Assembly: GCF_900637205.1 (NCBI RefSeq)
Contig: NZ_LR134355.1
Location: forward strand, 4,774,001-4,838,000
DNA length: 64,000 bases
Direction of reading: 5' to 3'
Source: Mycolicibacterium chitae
GTDB lineage: Bacteria; Actinomycetota; Actinomycetes; Mycobacteriales; Mycobacteriaceae
Shown here: in pieces, positions 49,687 to 59,270 of the stretch
How the letters are laid out: the number at the start of each line of letters is the position of its first letter
Position numbering within the stretch: the stretch's first letter is position 1
The notes under the pieces: generated by a model
Databases searched by the model: none
Seen by the model: the letters and a program-made list of their open reading frames with translations, nothing else
Told to the model about the DNA's origin: nothing
Program-made: the position numbers and the translations under genes

Positions 49687-50933
49687 TGACCGCGCCCGCC
49701 CGGTCCACGCTCTTCGCCCCGGCCACCCTGGGCCCGGTGCCGCTGCGCAACCGGTTCATCCGCGCGGGCACCGGCGAATCGATGGCCGACCCGGCCGGGC
49801 GCATCGGCGACGAGTATGTCGCCCTGCACGAGAACCTGGCCCGCGGCGGTGTCGGACTGGCCTTCACCGGGCACATCTTCAGCCACCTGCGGGGCCGGTA
49901 CGGGGATCTGCAGGCGGGCCTGCACCAGGACTCCTCGATCCCGGGCTTCGCCCGGGTCACCGAGGCCGTGCACCGCCGGGGCGGGCGCATCTTCGCCCAG
50001 ATCGCCCACGCCGGCAGCCAATCGATGTCGTTCGCCACCCGGCCGCTGGCGCCGTCCGCGGTGGACAACGTCATGACCGGCCGTCGTGTCGAGGCCGCCA
50101 CCGACGACGAGATCCACGAAGCCATCGACGGTTTCCGCCAGGCCGCCCGGCGGGCCGTGGAAGCCGGCTTCGACGGGGTGCACCTGCACGGCGCCAACGG
50201 GTATCTGATCAGCGAGTTCCGCTCGCCGCTGACCAACACCCGCGACGACGACTGGGGCGGCACCCGGGAGCGGCGCGACCGCTTCCCGGTCGAGGTCATC
50301 CGGGCCATCCGCGCCGAACTCCCGGCGGGCATGGGCCTGACCATGAAGGTCGGCCTGGCCGATCTGGTCGACGAACCCGGCGGGCTCACCGTTCCGGACG
50401 CGATCGAGGGGGTACGGTCCTTCGTCGCGGCCGGACTCGACGGCGTGGAGGTGTCGTCGAACCTGATGAGCGACTACGTGAGCGCCTCCATCCGCGGCTA
50501 TGTCGCGGTCGATCGTCGCCGCGCCCTCGAGGATCTGCTCTTTCACCGGCTACACAAGAAGCCCGAACCCGAGGCCTACTTCCTGCCGTTCGTCGACGCG
50601 CTGCGCGCGCAGGTCGACACCACCATCATCCTGGTCGGCGGCATGCGCCGGGTCACCACGATGGCCGCGCTCGTCGAATCCGGTCGGGCGGAATTCATCT
50701 CGATGGCGCGGCCCTTCATCCGGGAACCCGACCTGGTGCAGCGGCTGGCCGGCGGGCAGCGCACCGCCCCGGCATGCGTGTCCTGCAACATCTGCCTGAT
50801 GCACGACGAGCACCACGCGCTGCGGTGCTGGCGCACGCCGCGGATGAATCTGCTCCGCCACGCCAAGTACCGCTTCAGCGGCGGCTTCAAGGGCAAGGGA
50901 TCGGGCCGCAAGCCGGCCGCCGGCGACCGCTAG
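49686..50933 (+). CDS. Old Yellow Enzyme-family flavin oxidoreductase
   Basis: About 415 residues from the ATG at 49686 (TGATG junction with the permease stop; GTG at 49683 also possible). The FMN TIM barrel has FIRAGTGESM (~20), QIAHAGSQS (~105) and DGVHLHGANGYLISEFRSPLTN (~160-181). A Cys-x2-Cys-x2-Cys-x10-Cys cluster (PACVSCNICL to RC, ~360-380) resembles the 4Fe-4S site of 2,4-dienoyl-CoA/trimethylamine-dehydrogenase-like members, but the extra C-terminal NAD(P)-binding domains are missing. It probably reduces an activated double bond in an intermediate. Confidence 0.9.
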   Translation: MTAPARSTLFAPATLGPVPLRNRFIRAGTGESMADPAGRIGDEYVALHENLARGGVGLAFTGHIFSHLRGRYGDLQAGLHQDSSIPGFARVTEAVHRRGGRIFAQIAHAGSQSMSFATRPLAPSAVDNVMTGRRVEAATDDEIHEAIDGFRQAARRAVEAGFDGVHLHGANGYLISEFRSPLTNTRDDDWGGTRERRDRFPVEVIRAIRAELPAGMGLTMKVGLADLVDEPGGLTVPDAIEGVRSFVAAGLDGVEVSSNLMSDYVSASIRGYVAVDRRRALEDLLFHRLHKKPEPEAYFLPFVDALRAQVDTTIILVGGMRRVTTMAALVESGRAEFISMARPFIREPDLVQRLAGGQRTAPACVSCNICLMHDEHHALRCWRTPRMNLLRHAKYRFSGGFKGKGSGRKPAAGDR

Positions 50934-50937
50934 CCGC

Positions 50938-51216
50938 TCAGGAGGTGCGGCGCACGCGGCGGCCGAACGGGGCGCGGTGGTCGCGGAGCCGGTCGCGGTC
51001 CTCTTCGGTCAGTCCGCCCCAGGTGCCGTAGTGCTCGGGGAAGGCCAGGGCGTGTTCGCGGCATTGGCGTAGCACCGGGCAGCTTTTGCAGATGGCCTTG
51101 GCCATGTCCTGTCGGGAACGCCGCCGCTTGCCGCGTTCGCCGTCGGGGTGGAAGAACAGGGCGAGATCGTGTGCCAGGCAGGCGGCCTGGTGTTGCCATT
51201 CCCAAGATTCCGACAT
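50938..51216 (-). CDS. WhiB-family iron-sulfur regulator (WhiB3-like)
   Basis: A 92-residue protein from the ATG at 51216 (a TTG at 51240 is possible). The four cluster cysteines are Cys13, Cys43, Cys46 and Cys52, followed by GTWGGLTEEDRDRL and a basic C-terminus ending GRRVRRTS for DNA binding. FFHPDGERGKRRR resembles WhiB3 more than WhiB1, 2 or 4. WhiB proteins hold a 4Fe-4S cluster that senses O2/NO and they act with sigma factor SigA. It converges on the OYE gene with a 4-nt gap, so it is separate from the island operons. Confidence 0.93.
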   Translation of the reverse strand: MSESWEWQHQAACLAHDLALFFHPDGERGKRRRSRQDMAKAICKSCPVLRQCREHALAFPEHYGTWGGLTEEDRDRLRDHRAPFGRRVRRTS

Positions 51217-51252
51217 TGTCTCAACCGAAGAAGTGGTCAATGGGTTCTCGAA

Positions 51253-51952
51253 TCAGTGTGCGACGCCGAAGAACAACTCTTCGAGTGCGCCTTCTTCCAG
51301 CAAGTCGGTGGCCGCCATCGCGGGCCCCAATGTGCCGTCGGACATGAAGTGCACCTTGTCGACGGCGGGCAGGCAGATCCGGGGGTGTTCCTCGATGATC
51401 CACAGCACCCCGGCGCCGCCGTCGCGCAGGCGCTGGATGTCGACGATCCGTTCGGCGACGATCAGCGGCGCCAGGCCGGTGGTCGGTTCGTCGAGCATCA
51501 GCAGCGACGGCGAGCTGACCAGCGCGCACGCGATGGCCAGCATCTGGCGCTCCCCACCGGAGAGGGTGGCGGCGGCCTGCTTGATCCGTTCCTGCAGGCG
51601 GGGGAACTGTCCGAGGACCTCTTTGGTGATCGCCCGCGCTTCCGAAAGGCTGCCGCGGCAGGAGACCTGGAGGTTCTCCTGCACCGACAGTTCGGGGAAG
51701 ACGTTGCCCTGTTGCGGGACGAAACCGATGCCGAGTTCGGCGATCCGGTTCTGCGGGACCGCGCCGAGATCGTTGCCCTGGAAGGTCAGCGACCCGCCGA
51801 CCACCGGCAGCGAGCGCGCGATGCACTTCATCAGCGAGGACTTGCCCGCGCCGTTGGGGCCCACGATGGCGACGATCTCGCCGGCGGCCACCGTGAGGTT
51901 GGCGTCGCGGACGACGGTCAGCGGTCCGTAACCGGTGCTCAGGTTCTTGGCC

Positions 51953-51963
<11 letters not shown>
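51253..51963 (-). CDS. livF: LivF-type ABC transporter ATPase
   Basis: A 236-residue ATPase of the branched-chain amino acid (HAAT) family: Walker A GPNGAGKSS (~36-44), signature LSGGERQML (~135-143), Walker B LLMLDEP (~154-160) and a switch His. FVPQQGNVFPELSV is a typical LivF segment. It overlaps livG by 11 nt. With LivG it powers import of the ligand captured by the binding protein at 54662-55915. Confidence 0.94.
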
Positions 51964-52718
<755 letters not shown>

Positions 52719-52735
<17 letters not shown>

Positions 52736-53744
52736 GTGCGCTCCCGGTGAGGATCGGATCCGAAGCCGGCGCCGCCTCGGCGGTGCCGGCGGGTTGGGGT
52801 CCCGGCCGCTGATAGCGGCGTCGCAGCCGGGCGAAGGTGCCCGCCTCCGACAGCAGCCCGGCCGGCCGCCAGCGCAGCACGATGATGAGCAGCAGCCCCA
52901 CCAGGGCCGGGTGCGCCGCGGCGTGCAGGTTGGCGAATTCGGCTGGGACATGGACGAGTCGGACGAGTTCGCTCATGCCGGTGAGCAGCAGCGCGCCCAG
53001 CACCGGCCCGAAGCGGCTGCCGAGCCCGCCGATCACCAGTCCGGCCCACAGCGTGAAGGTCAGATGCGAACTGAACACCGAGGGCACCAACGCGCCCAGC
53101 ATCCAGGCGTAGGCCGGTCCCACGAACAGCCCGCACATGACACCGACGGTGGCGTAGGTCGACAACCGCAGCGTCTTGATCTTCTTGCCCATCGCCATCG
53201 CCAACGGTTCGTTGTCGCGGGCGGCGCGCAGCGTGGCCCCGTAGGACGACGTCGCCAGCCGCGAGCAGATGCCGAAGACCACCGCGGTCAGCGCCATCGT
53301 CAGGATCAACCGCACGTAGGGGTAGCCGTCGATGGTGAACTGGAACTCCCACGGCTTGACGATCGTGGTCAGCCCGAATGTGCCTCCGGTGAGGCCCTTT
53401 TGGATGACGATGAGCTGACGCAGGATCTCGGCGAAGGCGAACGTGGTGATCAGGAAGTACTCGCCGCGCAGTCGTAGCGCCGGCCAGCCGAGCAGCAGTG
53501 CGACCAACCCGGTGATGACACCGGCGCCGAGCATGCCCAACGGCCAGGACAGGCCCAGCCCCGGCACCGAGGCATCCGGGGCGGTGGTCAGCAGCACATA
53601 GGAGTAGGCGCCGACACCGATCAGCCCGGCGATCCCGAGATCCCACATGCCGCCCCAGGCCGCCTCCAGGTTCAGCAGCTGGGCCGCCATGGCGAAGACC
53701 AGGGCCAATGTGGCGATCGTGACGAGGAACTCGATGGAGATCAT
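52719..53744 (-). CDS. livM: LivM-type ABC transporter permease
   Basis: A 341-residue permease from the ATG at 53744 with GGAGGCG directly upstream and a 4-nt overlap with the livH stop. About 8-10 hydrophobic helices; WDLGIAGLIGVGAYSY (~34-49) and RLRGEYFLITTFAFAEILRQL (~90-110) are standard LivM segments. A polar C-terminal tail of about 35 residues follows the last helix. It pairs with LivH to form the pore. Confidence 0.94.
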
Positions 53745-54601
53745 ACCGCCGCCTCCTTGCGCGACTGGAAGGAGAACAGGCCCTGCGGACGGACCAACAG
53801 CACTCCGATGAGGATGGCGAAGGCGACGATCGGGCGGTAGGCCGTGTCGATGACCAGCGCGCTCATGTCCATCACGATGCCCAGCACCAGCGCCGCGGCG
53901 ATGACGCCGAGGATGTTGCCCGTGCCGCCCAGAACCGCTGCCGCCAGCACCAGAAGGATGTAGCCCCAACCGGATTCGGTAGACACCGAGCCCAGGATGC
54001 CGGTCATGATGCCCGCGATCGCGGCCAGCGCACCCGAGATCGCCCAGACCGTGCTACTGACCCGGCCGATGGCCACGCCGCGGATCTGGGCCAGCTCACG
54101 GTTGGAGGCCACCGCTCGGATGTCGCGGCCGACGCCGGTGCGACCGAGCAGCAGCCACAGCCCGCCGATGACCACCACGGCCACCAGCAACATGATGATC
54201 TCGCCGGGAGCGACATGGAACGGTCCGATGTGCTGCGCGGCCCCCAATTCGATGGAGAACACCCGTAATTCGGTGCCGAACAATGCAATCATCGCCGCAT
54301 ATGTCAAGAACGCCAGGCCCACCGAGGTGAACAGCAGCACGTTGGCCCCGCGATGCTTGACCGGGTCGAAGAGCACCTTGCCGCACGCCACGGCCAGCGC
54401 CGAGGTGATCAGCACCGACAGGCCGATACCCGCGGCGATACCGAACATTTCGCCGAGGGCCACCGCCAACAGTGCGCCCAACGCCATGAACTGGCCGTGC
54501 GCGATGTGCAGGAAGCGTTCGGTGTTACGCAGCAGCGCAAAACCCGACGTCGCCACCGCCAGCATCGCGCCGGTCAGTAACCCGAATAGCAGGTTGTCCA
54601 A
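53741..54601 (-). CDS. livH: LivH-type ABC transporter permease
   Basis: A 286-residue permease with about 8 helices. LLRNTERFLHIAHGQFMALGAL (~22-43) and the EAA-like region near 200-230 (GRVSSTVWAISGALAAIAGIMTG) match LivH. It follows the binding protein gene by 60 nt in the order livK-H-M-G-F. Confidence 0.94.
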   Translation of the reverse strand: MDNLLFGLLTGAMLAVATSGFALLRNTERFLHIAHGQFMALGALLAVALGEMFGIAAGIGLSVLITSALAVACGKVLFDPVKHRGANVLLFTSVGLAFLTYAAMIALFGTELRVFSIELGAAQHIGPFHVAPGEIIMLLVAVVVIGGLWLLLGRTGVGRDIRAVASNRELAQIRGVAIGRVSSTVWAISGALAAIAGIMTGILGSVSTESGWGYILLVLAAAVLGGTGNILGVIAAALVLGIVMDMSALVIDTAYRPIVAFAILIGVLLVRPQGLFSFQSRKEAAV

Positions 54602-54661
54602 CGGTTTACCTTTCCATCGATCGGTCGAACCCCCCGCAGCCGCGCCGGCCCGGCGCCGTGA

Positions 54662-55915
54662 TCACTCAGGACGCAGCGCGGGATCCACTTCGACCTGCTC
54701 GCCCGGCGTCCACACGCCGTCCTGGACGGTCAGCACCGCCAGGATCGGCGACTGCAGGTTGCCGAACTCGTTCATGTCGAGGTTGCTCGAGGCCCCCTCG
54801 AAGTCGATGTCCTCGCCGTTGGCGAGCGCTTCCTTGCCCTCGGCGAAGGAGTACACCTTCTTGCCGGGCGCGCTGGCGACGTCGATGATCTTGCCGGCCA
54901 CTTCGGGGCCGTTGGTGCTCTGGGCGGCCTCCATGGCCAGCGCGAACAGGACGTACTGGTCGTAGTTGTTGGCGTCGTACATGCCGGGTTCCGGCACGCC
55001 GCCGGTCGCGGCCTGGAAACGCTCCGCATACGACTTGTAGGCGGGGCTGTCGAGGTCGAAGGCGGTCAGCGCCGCGGTGAGCTGATCGGCGTTGGGCAGC
55101 GCCGCCACGTCGTCGGTGATCAGGTCCGGGGAGACGTAGATCGGCACGTCGTAACCGCGCCGGGCGATCTCGCGCAGGATCGGGATGCCCGCCTCCACAC
55201 CGGTGCCCAGGTACAGCGCATCGGGCTGCCCCTCGAAGGCCTTGGCCACCTCGCTGTTGTAGGACGCGGCCTTGGGCTCGACGGTCACCGAGTTCACGGT
55301 GCCCCTGGCCCTGCGGAAGGCCTCGGTGGCCACCTCGGCCGGGCCGGACGCGCCCTCGGTGTTCTGCACGATCATGGCGAGGTTCTGCACGCCCGCGTCG
55401 CGGGCCACCTGGGCGATGATGATGCCGGCGTCGCTGTCGGAGGCCGCGACGCGGAAGGAGAACTTGCCGCCCTTGTCGTCGAGGAAGGTGGTCCCGCACG
55501 ACGAGCAGATGTTGGGCAGCTGCCGCTGCTCGATCTGATCGAAAAGCGCTACCTGACCGTCGGATTCCAGGCTGCCGAGCACCGCGGCCTTGTTCACCGA
55601 CGTCAGCTTGGAGAAGCCGGACACCGCCCCGTCGACCGTGGACCGGTTGTCCTCGGTGACCAGCACGACGTTGCGGTCCATGACGCCACCGGCGTCGTTG
55701 ATCTCGTCGATGGCGATCTTGGCCGCGGCGATGGCCGGCGGGGTGAACGGCGCGTAGTTACCGGTGACCCCGATCAGCTGCCCGAAGACGATGTCACCCG
55801 ATGACGAGGCCGCGCCCCCGTTCGACCCGCGGTCCGAGCCGTCGGCGCAGGAAGTCAGGGCCAGCGCGAGGGCCGCGCCGACCGCGATCCCGCGGCAACA
55901 GGATTTCAATTTCAT
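54662..55915 (-). CDS. HAAT-family substrate-binding lipoprotein (LivK/UrtA-like)
   Basis: A 417-residue periplasmic-binding-protein-like lipoprotein with lipobox LALTSC (Cys23) and a Ser/Gly-rich linker after it. IVFGQLIGVTGNYAPFTPPAIAAAKIAIDEINDAGGVM (~43-80, here described, not one motif) is the type I fold N-lobe. GGAGG lies ~11 nt upstream of the chosen ATG. Ligands of this group range from branched amino acids to urea and aromatic acids; substrate not readable. It is first in the operon and faces a XRE-cupin regulator. Confidence 0.92.
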   Translation of the reverse strand: MKLKSCCRGIAVGAALALALTSCADGSDRGSNGGAASSSGDIVFGQLIGVTGNYAPFTPPAIAAAKIAIDEINDAGGVMDRNVVLVTEDNRSTVDGAVSGFSKLTSVNKAAVLGSLESDGQVALFDQIEQRQLPNICSSCGTTFLDDKGGKFSFRVAASDSDAGIIIAQVARDAGVQNLAMIVQNTEGASGPAEVATEAFRRARGTVNSVTVEPKAASYNSEVAKAFEGQPDALYLGTGVEAGIPILREIARRGYDVPIYVSPDLITDDVAALPNADQLTAALTAFDLDSPAYKSYAERFQAATGGVPEPGMYDANNYDQYVLFALAMEAAQSTNGPEVAGKIIDVASAPGKKVYSFAEGKEALANGEDIDFEGASSNLDMNEFGNLQSPILAVLTVQDGVWTPGEQVEVDPALRPE

Positions 55916-56370
55916 TTCATGACCTCCGACACTGAGCTGATGCTGCGACCGTTCGTGACCGCGACCGTTTGCGGTGTGGCTGAGCGTACAATGGCATTGA
56001 AACTATGGCGCCTGGTTGCGTAACAACCACGTAAAACTCTGCTCCATGCCCTTGGAAGTTCAAACCGATTGAAAGGATAAGGCAGTGTGATTCAGATCGC
56101 AAGGGCCCGCGTCGTGTGGCTGAATCGACCTTACCGGCTGCGGCCACCGTACTATCTGTGACCTACCCAACACCGGCCTTTTGATCCGACTGAACAAGTT
56201 TCTCGGGCACAGACCGGCCGGCGATCGGGCGGCACCCAGCCCCCGGGCGCCGCCGCCGACTCGACTGTTGGTGCGGAGCAACACCTTTCGCCGGCCCGGA
56301 TCGCCGTGTAAGCTACGCTGAAATTTCTGGCCCAATTTTCATTGCCATTGACAACTCGGGGGAGACACAC
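55916..56370. promoter_or_regulatory. 455-nt divergent control region of the liv operon and XRE-cupin gene
   Basis: No coding sequence is credible here. Leftward it must drive the Liv importer, rightward the regulator. Seen inside: ATTGAAACT (55996-56004), a 9-nt match to the core of the bicupin-promoter motif; ATTGAAAGG (56068-56076); an inverted repeat TGGTTG-CGTAA-CAACCA (56013-56029); and a CRP-like site (56086-56101). The ribosome site GGGGGAG precedes the GTG at 56371. Confidence 0.6.
56086..56101. promoter_or_regulatory. CRP-like binding site
   Basis: TGTGATTCAGATCGCA has the layout TGTGA-N6-TCACA with one mismatch (TCGCA). It lies about 170 nt upstream of the liv operon. Mycobacterial CRP recognises this consensus, so carbon-source control of the importer is possible. 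Confidence 0.4.
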
Positions 56371-56985
56371 GTGAGCGGTTCCGGAACAGGCGCGCTGCTG
56401 GGCGTTCAGGCGGCGTCGGAGTTGATGAACCGCGAACTCGGCACGCGCATTCGGCGAATCCGGACCGAACGCGGCCTCACCCTCGGCGACGTCGCGCAGA
56501 GCACCGGCCTGAGCGCATCGATGCTGTCCATGCTCGAGCGCGGGAAGACCGGTGTATCGGTGGGGTCCCTGGTCGCGGTGGCCTCCGCGCTGGGCGTCGC
56601 CATCGGTGATCTGTTCCAACCGACGCGATCACCGGAACTCTCGCTGGTGCGCTTCGATCAGCAGCAGGAGTTGAGCATCGGCCCCGGGATCAGCCGGCGC
56701 GTCATCCAACGCAGCCGCACGCACGGCCTCGAGGTCGCCATGTTGACGCTGGCCCCCGGCACTCACACCGGCGCCGAGCTGGTCCGACACGAAGGTCAGG
56801 AGATCGTGCTCGTGCAGGAGGGCACCCTGACGGTCGAGATCGCCGACAGCAGTAGCGAACTCGAGGTCGGTGACTCCATCCGCCTCAATGCGGAGGTACC
56901 GCACCGTTTCGTCAACCGCGGCAGTTGCCGGTCGCGAGTACTGCTGGTGGCGCAGGCAACATCTCAACCCCGAACCGGGCACTAG
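56371..56985 (+). CDS. XRE-family regulator with C-terminal cupin (liv regulator)
   Basis: A 204-residue paralogue of the regulator at 42176, from a GTG with GGGGGAG upstream. XRE helix-turn-helix at ~25-80 (RIRRIRTERGLTLGDVAQ then SASMLSMLERG) and a cupin barrel at ~125-195 (ELVRHEGQEIVLVQEGTLTVEI). The DNA-contact helices of both proteins share S-x-S-M-L-S-M-L-E-R-G and SVG-x-LVAVASALGV. It probably controls the divergent importer and may read the same DNA motif as the island regulator. Confidence 0.92.
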   Translation: MSGSGTGALLGVQAASELMNRELGTRIRRIRTERGLTLGDVAQSTGLSASMLSMLERGKTGVSVGSLVAVASALGVAIGDLFQPTRSPELSLVRFDQQQELSIGPGISRRVIQRSRTHGLEVAMLTLAPGTHTGAELVRHEGQEIVLVQEGTLTVEIADSSSELEVGDSIRLNAEVPHRFVNRGSCRSRVLLVAQATSQPRTGH

Positions 56986-57011
56986 CCCAGAGAGTCCGAA
57001 AGGAACCGACC

Positions 57012-58097
57012 ATGAGTCAGACAGTGCGCGGAGTGATTTCCAGGAAGAAGGGCGAGCCGGTGGAGCTCGTCGACATCGTGATCCCCGACCCGGGTCCCGG
57101 GGAGGTGGTCGTCGACATCATCGCCTGCGGGGTCTGCCACACCGACCTGACCTACCGCGAAGGCGGCATCAACGACGAATACCCCTTCCTGCTCGGCCAC
57201 GAAGCCGCCGGCACCGTCGAAGCCATCGGCGACGACGTCACCAACGTCGCCATCGGCGACTTCGTCATCCTCAACTGGCGCGCGGTCTGCGGACAATGCC
57301 GGGCGTGTAAACGCGGCCGCCCGCACCTGTGTTTCGACACCCACAACGCCACCCAGAAAATGACCCTCACCGACGGCACCGAACTGACCCCGGCGCTGGG
57401 GATCGGGGCCTTCGCCGACAAAACCCTCGTCCACCAAGGCCAATGCACCAAGGTCGACTCCAACGCCGACCCGGCCGTGGCCGGCCTGCTGGGCTGCGGC
57501 GTGATGGCCGGCATCGGCGCCGCCATCAACACCGGCAACGTCAGCCGCGACGACACCGTGGCCGTCATCGGCTGCGGCGGCGTCGGCGATGCCGCCATCG
57601 CCGGAGCCGCCCTCGTCGGCGCCAAACGCATCATCGCCGTCGACACCGACACCACCAAACTCGACTGGGCCCGCGACTTCGGCGCCACCCACACCATCAA
57701 CGCCCGCGAACTCGACCCCATCGAAACCATCCAGGACCTCACCGACGGCTTCGGCGCCGACGTCGTCATCGACGCCGTCGGGCGTCCCGAAACCTGGAAA
57801 CAAGCCTTCTACGCCCGCGACCTGGCCGGCACCGTCGTCCTCGTCGGCGTCCCCACCCCCGACATGACCCTCGAAATGCCCCTGGTCGACTTCTTCTCCC
57901 GCGGCGGGTCGTTGAAGTCGTCCTGGTATGGCGACTGCCTCCCCGAACGCGACTTCCCCACCCTGGTCGACCTCTACCAACAAGGCCGCCTGCCCCTCGA
58001 CAAATTCGTCACCGAACGCATCACCCTCGACCACGTCGAAGACGCCTTCCACAAAATGCACGCCGGCGAAGTCCTGCGCTCGGTGGTCGTTCTCTGA
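57012..58097 (+). CDS. mscR: S-(hydroxymethyl)mycothiol dehydrogenase (formaldehyde detoxification)
   Basis: A 361-residue zinc MDR enzyme very close to mycobacterial MscR/AdhE2 (Rv2259) as I remember it: MSQTVRGVISRKKGEPVELV, then CGVCHTDLTYREGGINDEYP and NWRAVCGQCRACKRGRP. Catalytic zinc ligands Cys39 and His63/Glu64; structural Cys93, 96, 99 and 107. It oxidises the mycothiol-formaldehyde adduct with NAD to S-formylmycothiol, and also reduces S-nitrosomycothiol. Formaldehyde from demethylation or oxidative catabolism (for example a Rieske demethylase) would be its substrate. It begins 26 nt after the XRE-cupin gene, so it may share its transcript. Confidence 0.95.
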   Translation: MSQTVRGVISRKKGEPVELVDIVIPDPGPGEVVVDIIACGVCHTDLTYREGGINDEYPFLLGHEAAGTVEAIGDDVTNVAIGDFVILNWRAVCGQCRACKRGRPHLCFDTHNATQKMTLTDGTELTPALGIGAFADKTLVHQGQCTKVDSNADPAVAGLLGCGVMAGIGAAINTGNVSRDDTVAVIGCGGVGDAAIAGAALVGAKRIIAVDTDTTKLDWARDFGATHTINARELDPIETIQDLTDGFGADVVIDAVGRPETWKQAFYARDLAGTVVLVGVPTPDMTLEMPLVDFFSRGGSLKSSWYGDCLPERDFPTLVDLYQQGRLPLDKFVTERITLDHVEDAFHKMHAGEVLRSVVVL

Positions 58098-58101
58098 GAC
58101 G

Positions 58102-58165
58102 GTGCGCATGGCCCGGGAGCAGTACACTGGCGTACCCGCTCCCCGATACACCCCGCCATGCGCAC
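58102..58165. promoter_or_regulatory. long inverted repeat covering the phoU start
   Basis: GTGCGCATGGC (58102-58112) is the exact inverse of GCCATGCGCAC (58155-58165), and an inner pair, CGGGAGC and GCTCCC, extends the stem. The phoU ATG (58158) lies in the right arm. It could end mscR transcription, hide the phoU start in a read-through mRNA, or act as an operator; GATACA (58145-58150) would fit a leaderless -10 box. Confidence 0.5.
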
Positions 58166-58820
58166 TGAATTCCACGAACGACTCGACGCCCTGACCACCG
58201 AGGCCAGCGCCATGTGCGCCCTCGCGGCCTCGGTGATGCGGCATGCGAATACGGCGTTGCTGCGGACCGACGAATTCGATTCGGCGGCAATGCAGTCGGA
58301 ACTGTCCGACCTGCACGCCAGGAATCGGCATCTGGAGCGCTCCGCCCTGGTGACGTTGGCCTGCGAAGCGCCGGTGGCCAGCGATCTGCGCTTCGTGGTG
58401 ACGGCGTTGCACATCGGCGCCGATGCCGACCGGATGGGCGATCTGGCCGACCACGTCGCGCGGGTGGTCGAACGTCGGCACCCCGAACCCGTCGTCACCG
58501 ACGCCGTCAGCGGCTACTTCATCAAGATGGGCCGCAACGTCGTCGACCTGGCCGAGGCCGCGGCGGGGATGGTGCTCGACGGCGACACCGCGCGCGCCGA
58601 TCAGATCCGCGAAACCGACGAGTTCGTCAACGAATTGCATCGGCGACTGTTCGCGGTGCTGATGAGCCCGGATTGGGACGGCGGCGTCCAGCGTGCCGTC
58701 GACCTGATCCTGCTGGGCCGGTTCTACGAGCGCTTCGGTGACCACGCGAAGGGCATTGCGAACCGAATTGTGTTCCGCACCACGGGAATCAGCCCGCTGC
58801 GGTCGGACACCGACTCCTAG
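58158..58820 (+). CDS. phoU: PhoU-family phosphate signalling regulator
   Basis: A 220-residue all-helical protein with two PhoU repeats, each ending in the metal-binding E/D-x3-D pattern: DRMGDLADHVARV (~94-106) and ERFGDHAKGIANRI (~193-206). PhoU (PhoY in mycobacteria) links the Pst phosphate importer to the SenX3/RegX3 two-component system. No pst genes are nearby, which is usual for the mycobacterial paralogues. No ribosome site is seen, so it is probably leaderless or controlled by the inverted repeat upstream. Confidence 0.93.
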   Translation: MRTEFHERLDALTTEASAMCALAASVMRHANTALLRTDEFDSAAMQSELSDLHARNRHLERSALVTLACEAPVASDLRFVVTALHIGADADRMGDLADHVARVVERRHPEPVVTDAVSGYFIKMGRNVVDLAEAAAGMVLDGDTARADQIRETDEFVNELHRRLFAVLMSPDWDGGVQRAVDLILLGRFYERFGDHAKGIANRIVFRTTGISPLRSDTDS

Positions 58821-58951
58821 CTGTCGACTCCTGGCGCTCAGCCGCAATCCCCCGCCGATGTTTAGCCCGGCGTGGATCGAGGAACCCGACCGCCAGCGAA
58901 TCGACTCGCGGTTCGTCCACAATCCGCACCAGCGCGCTGGGAAGGAGTGCA

Positions 58952-59185
58952 ATGGCTGACAACAGCGGTCCCCAGGAAGGGATCAAGGGCGTCGTCGAGG
59001 ACGTCAAGGGAAAAGCAAAGGAAGCCGTCGGCACGGTCACCGGCCGTGATGACCTCACCGAAGAGGGCAAGGCTCAACAGGATAAGGCCGACGCCCAACG
59101 CGACGTCGCCGAGAAGGAAGCCGAGGCGGAATCGGCTCGCGGAGCGGCGAAAGCCGCTGAGAAGCGGCAAGAGGCCAACCAGTAG
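58952..59185 (+). CDS. CsbD-like stress protein (second copy)
   Basis: A 77-residue paralogue of the protein at 25758-25997: MADNSGPQEGIKGVVEDVKG at the start, and TGRDDLTEEGKAQQDKADAQRD (~30-51). GAAGGAG lies before the ATG. A perfect 10-bp hairpin (59209-59240) ends the transcript. Expected role as for the first copy, a general-stress protein; whether its promoter is SigF-type is unclear because the best candidate (TGTTT at 58859-58863) lacks a proper -10. Confidence 0.92.
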   Translation: MADNSGPQEGIKGVVEDVKGKAKEAVGTVTGRDDLTEEGKAQQDKADAQRDVAEKEAEAESARGAAKAAEKRQEANQ

Positions 59186-59208
59186 TTCGGCCCGCTCGGT
59201 ACAGGCAT

Positions 59209-59240
59209 CTGAAGGCCCGGCACATCGGCTGGGCCTTCAG
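59209..59240 (+). terminator. hairpin terminator after the second csbD
   Basis: CTGAAGGCCC (59209-59218) pairs perfectly with GGGCCTTCAG (59231-59240) around a 12-nt loop, 24 nt after the stop codon. Confidence 0.8.
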
Positions 59241-59270
59241 TGCTGGCCGGGCCCCAGGTAGGGGGTAGAA

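Noticed and set aside
55902..55908. ATTGAAA at the start of the liv binding-protein gene as another regulator site
   Set aside because: It is the coding text of the Met-Lys-Leu-Lys signal peptide start and needs no other explanation.
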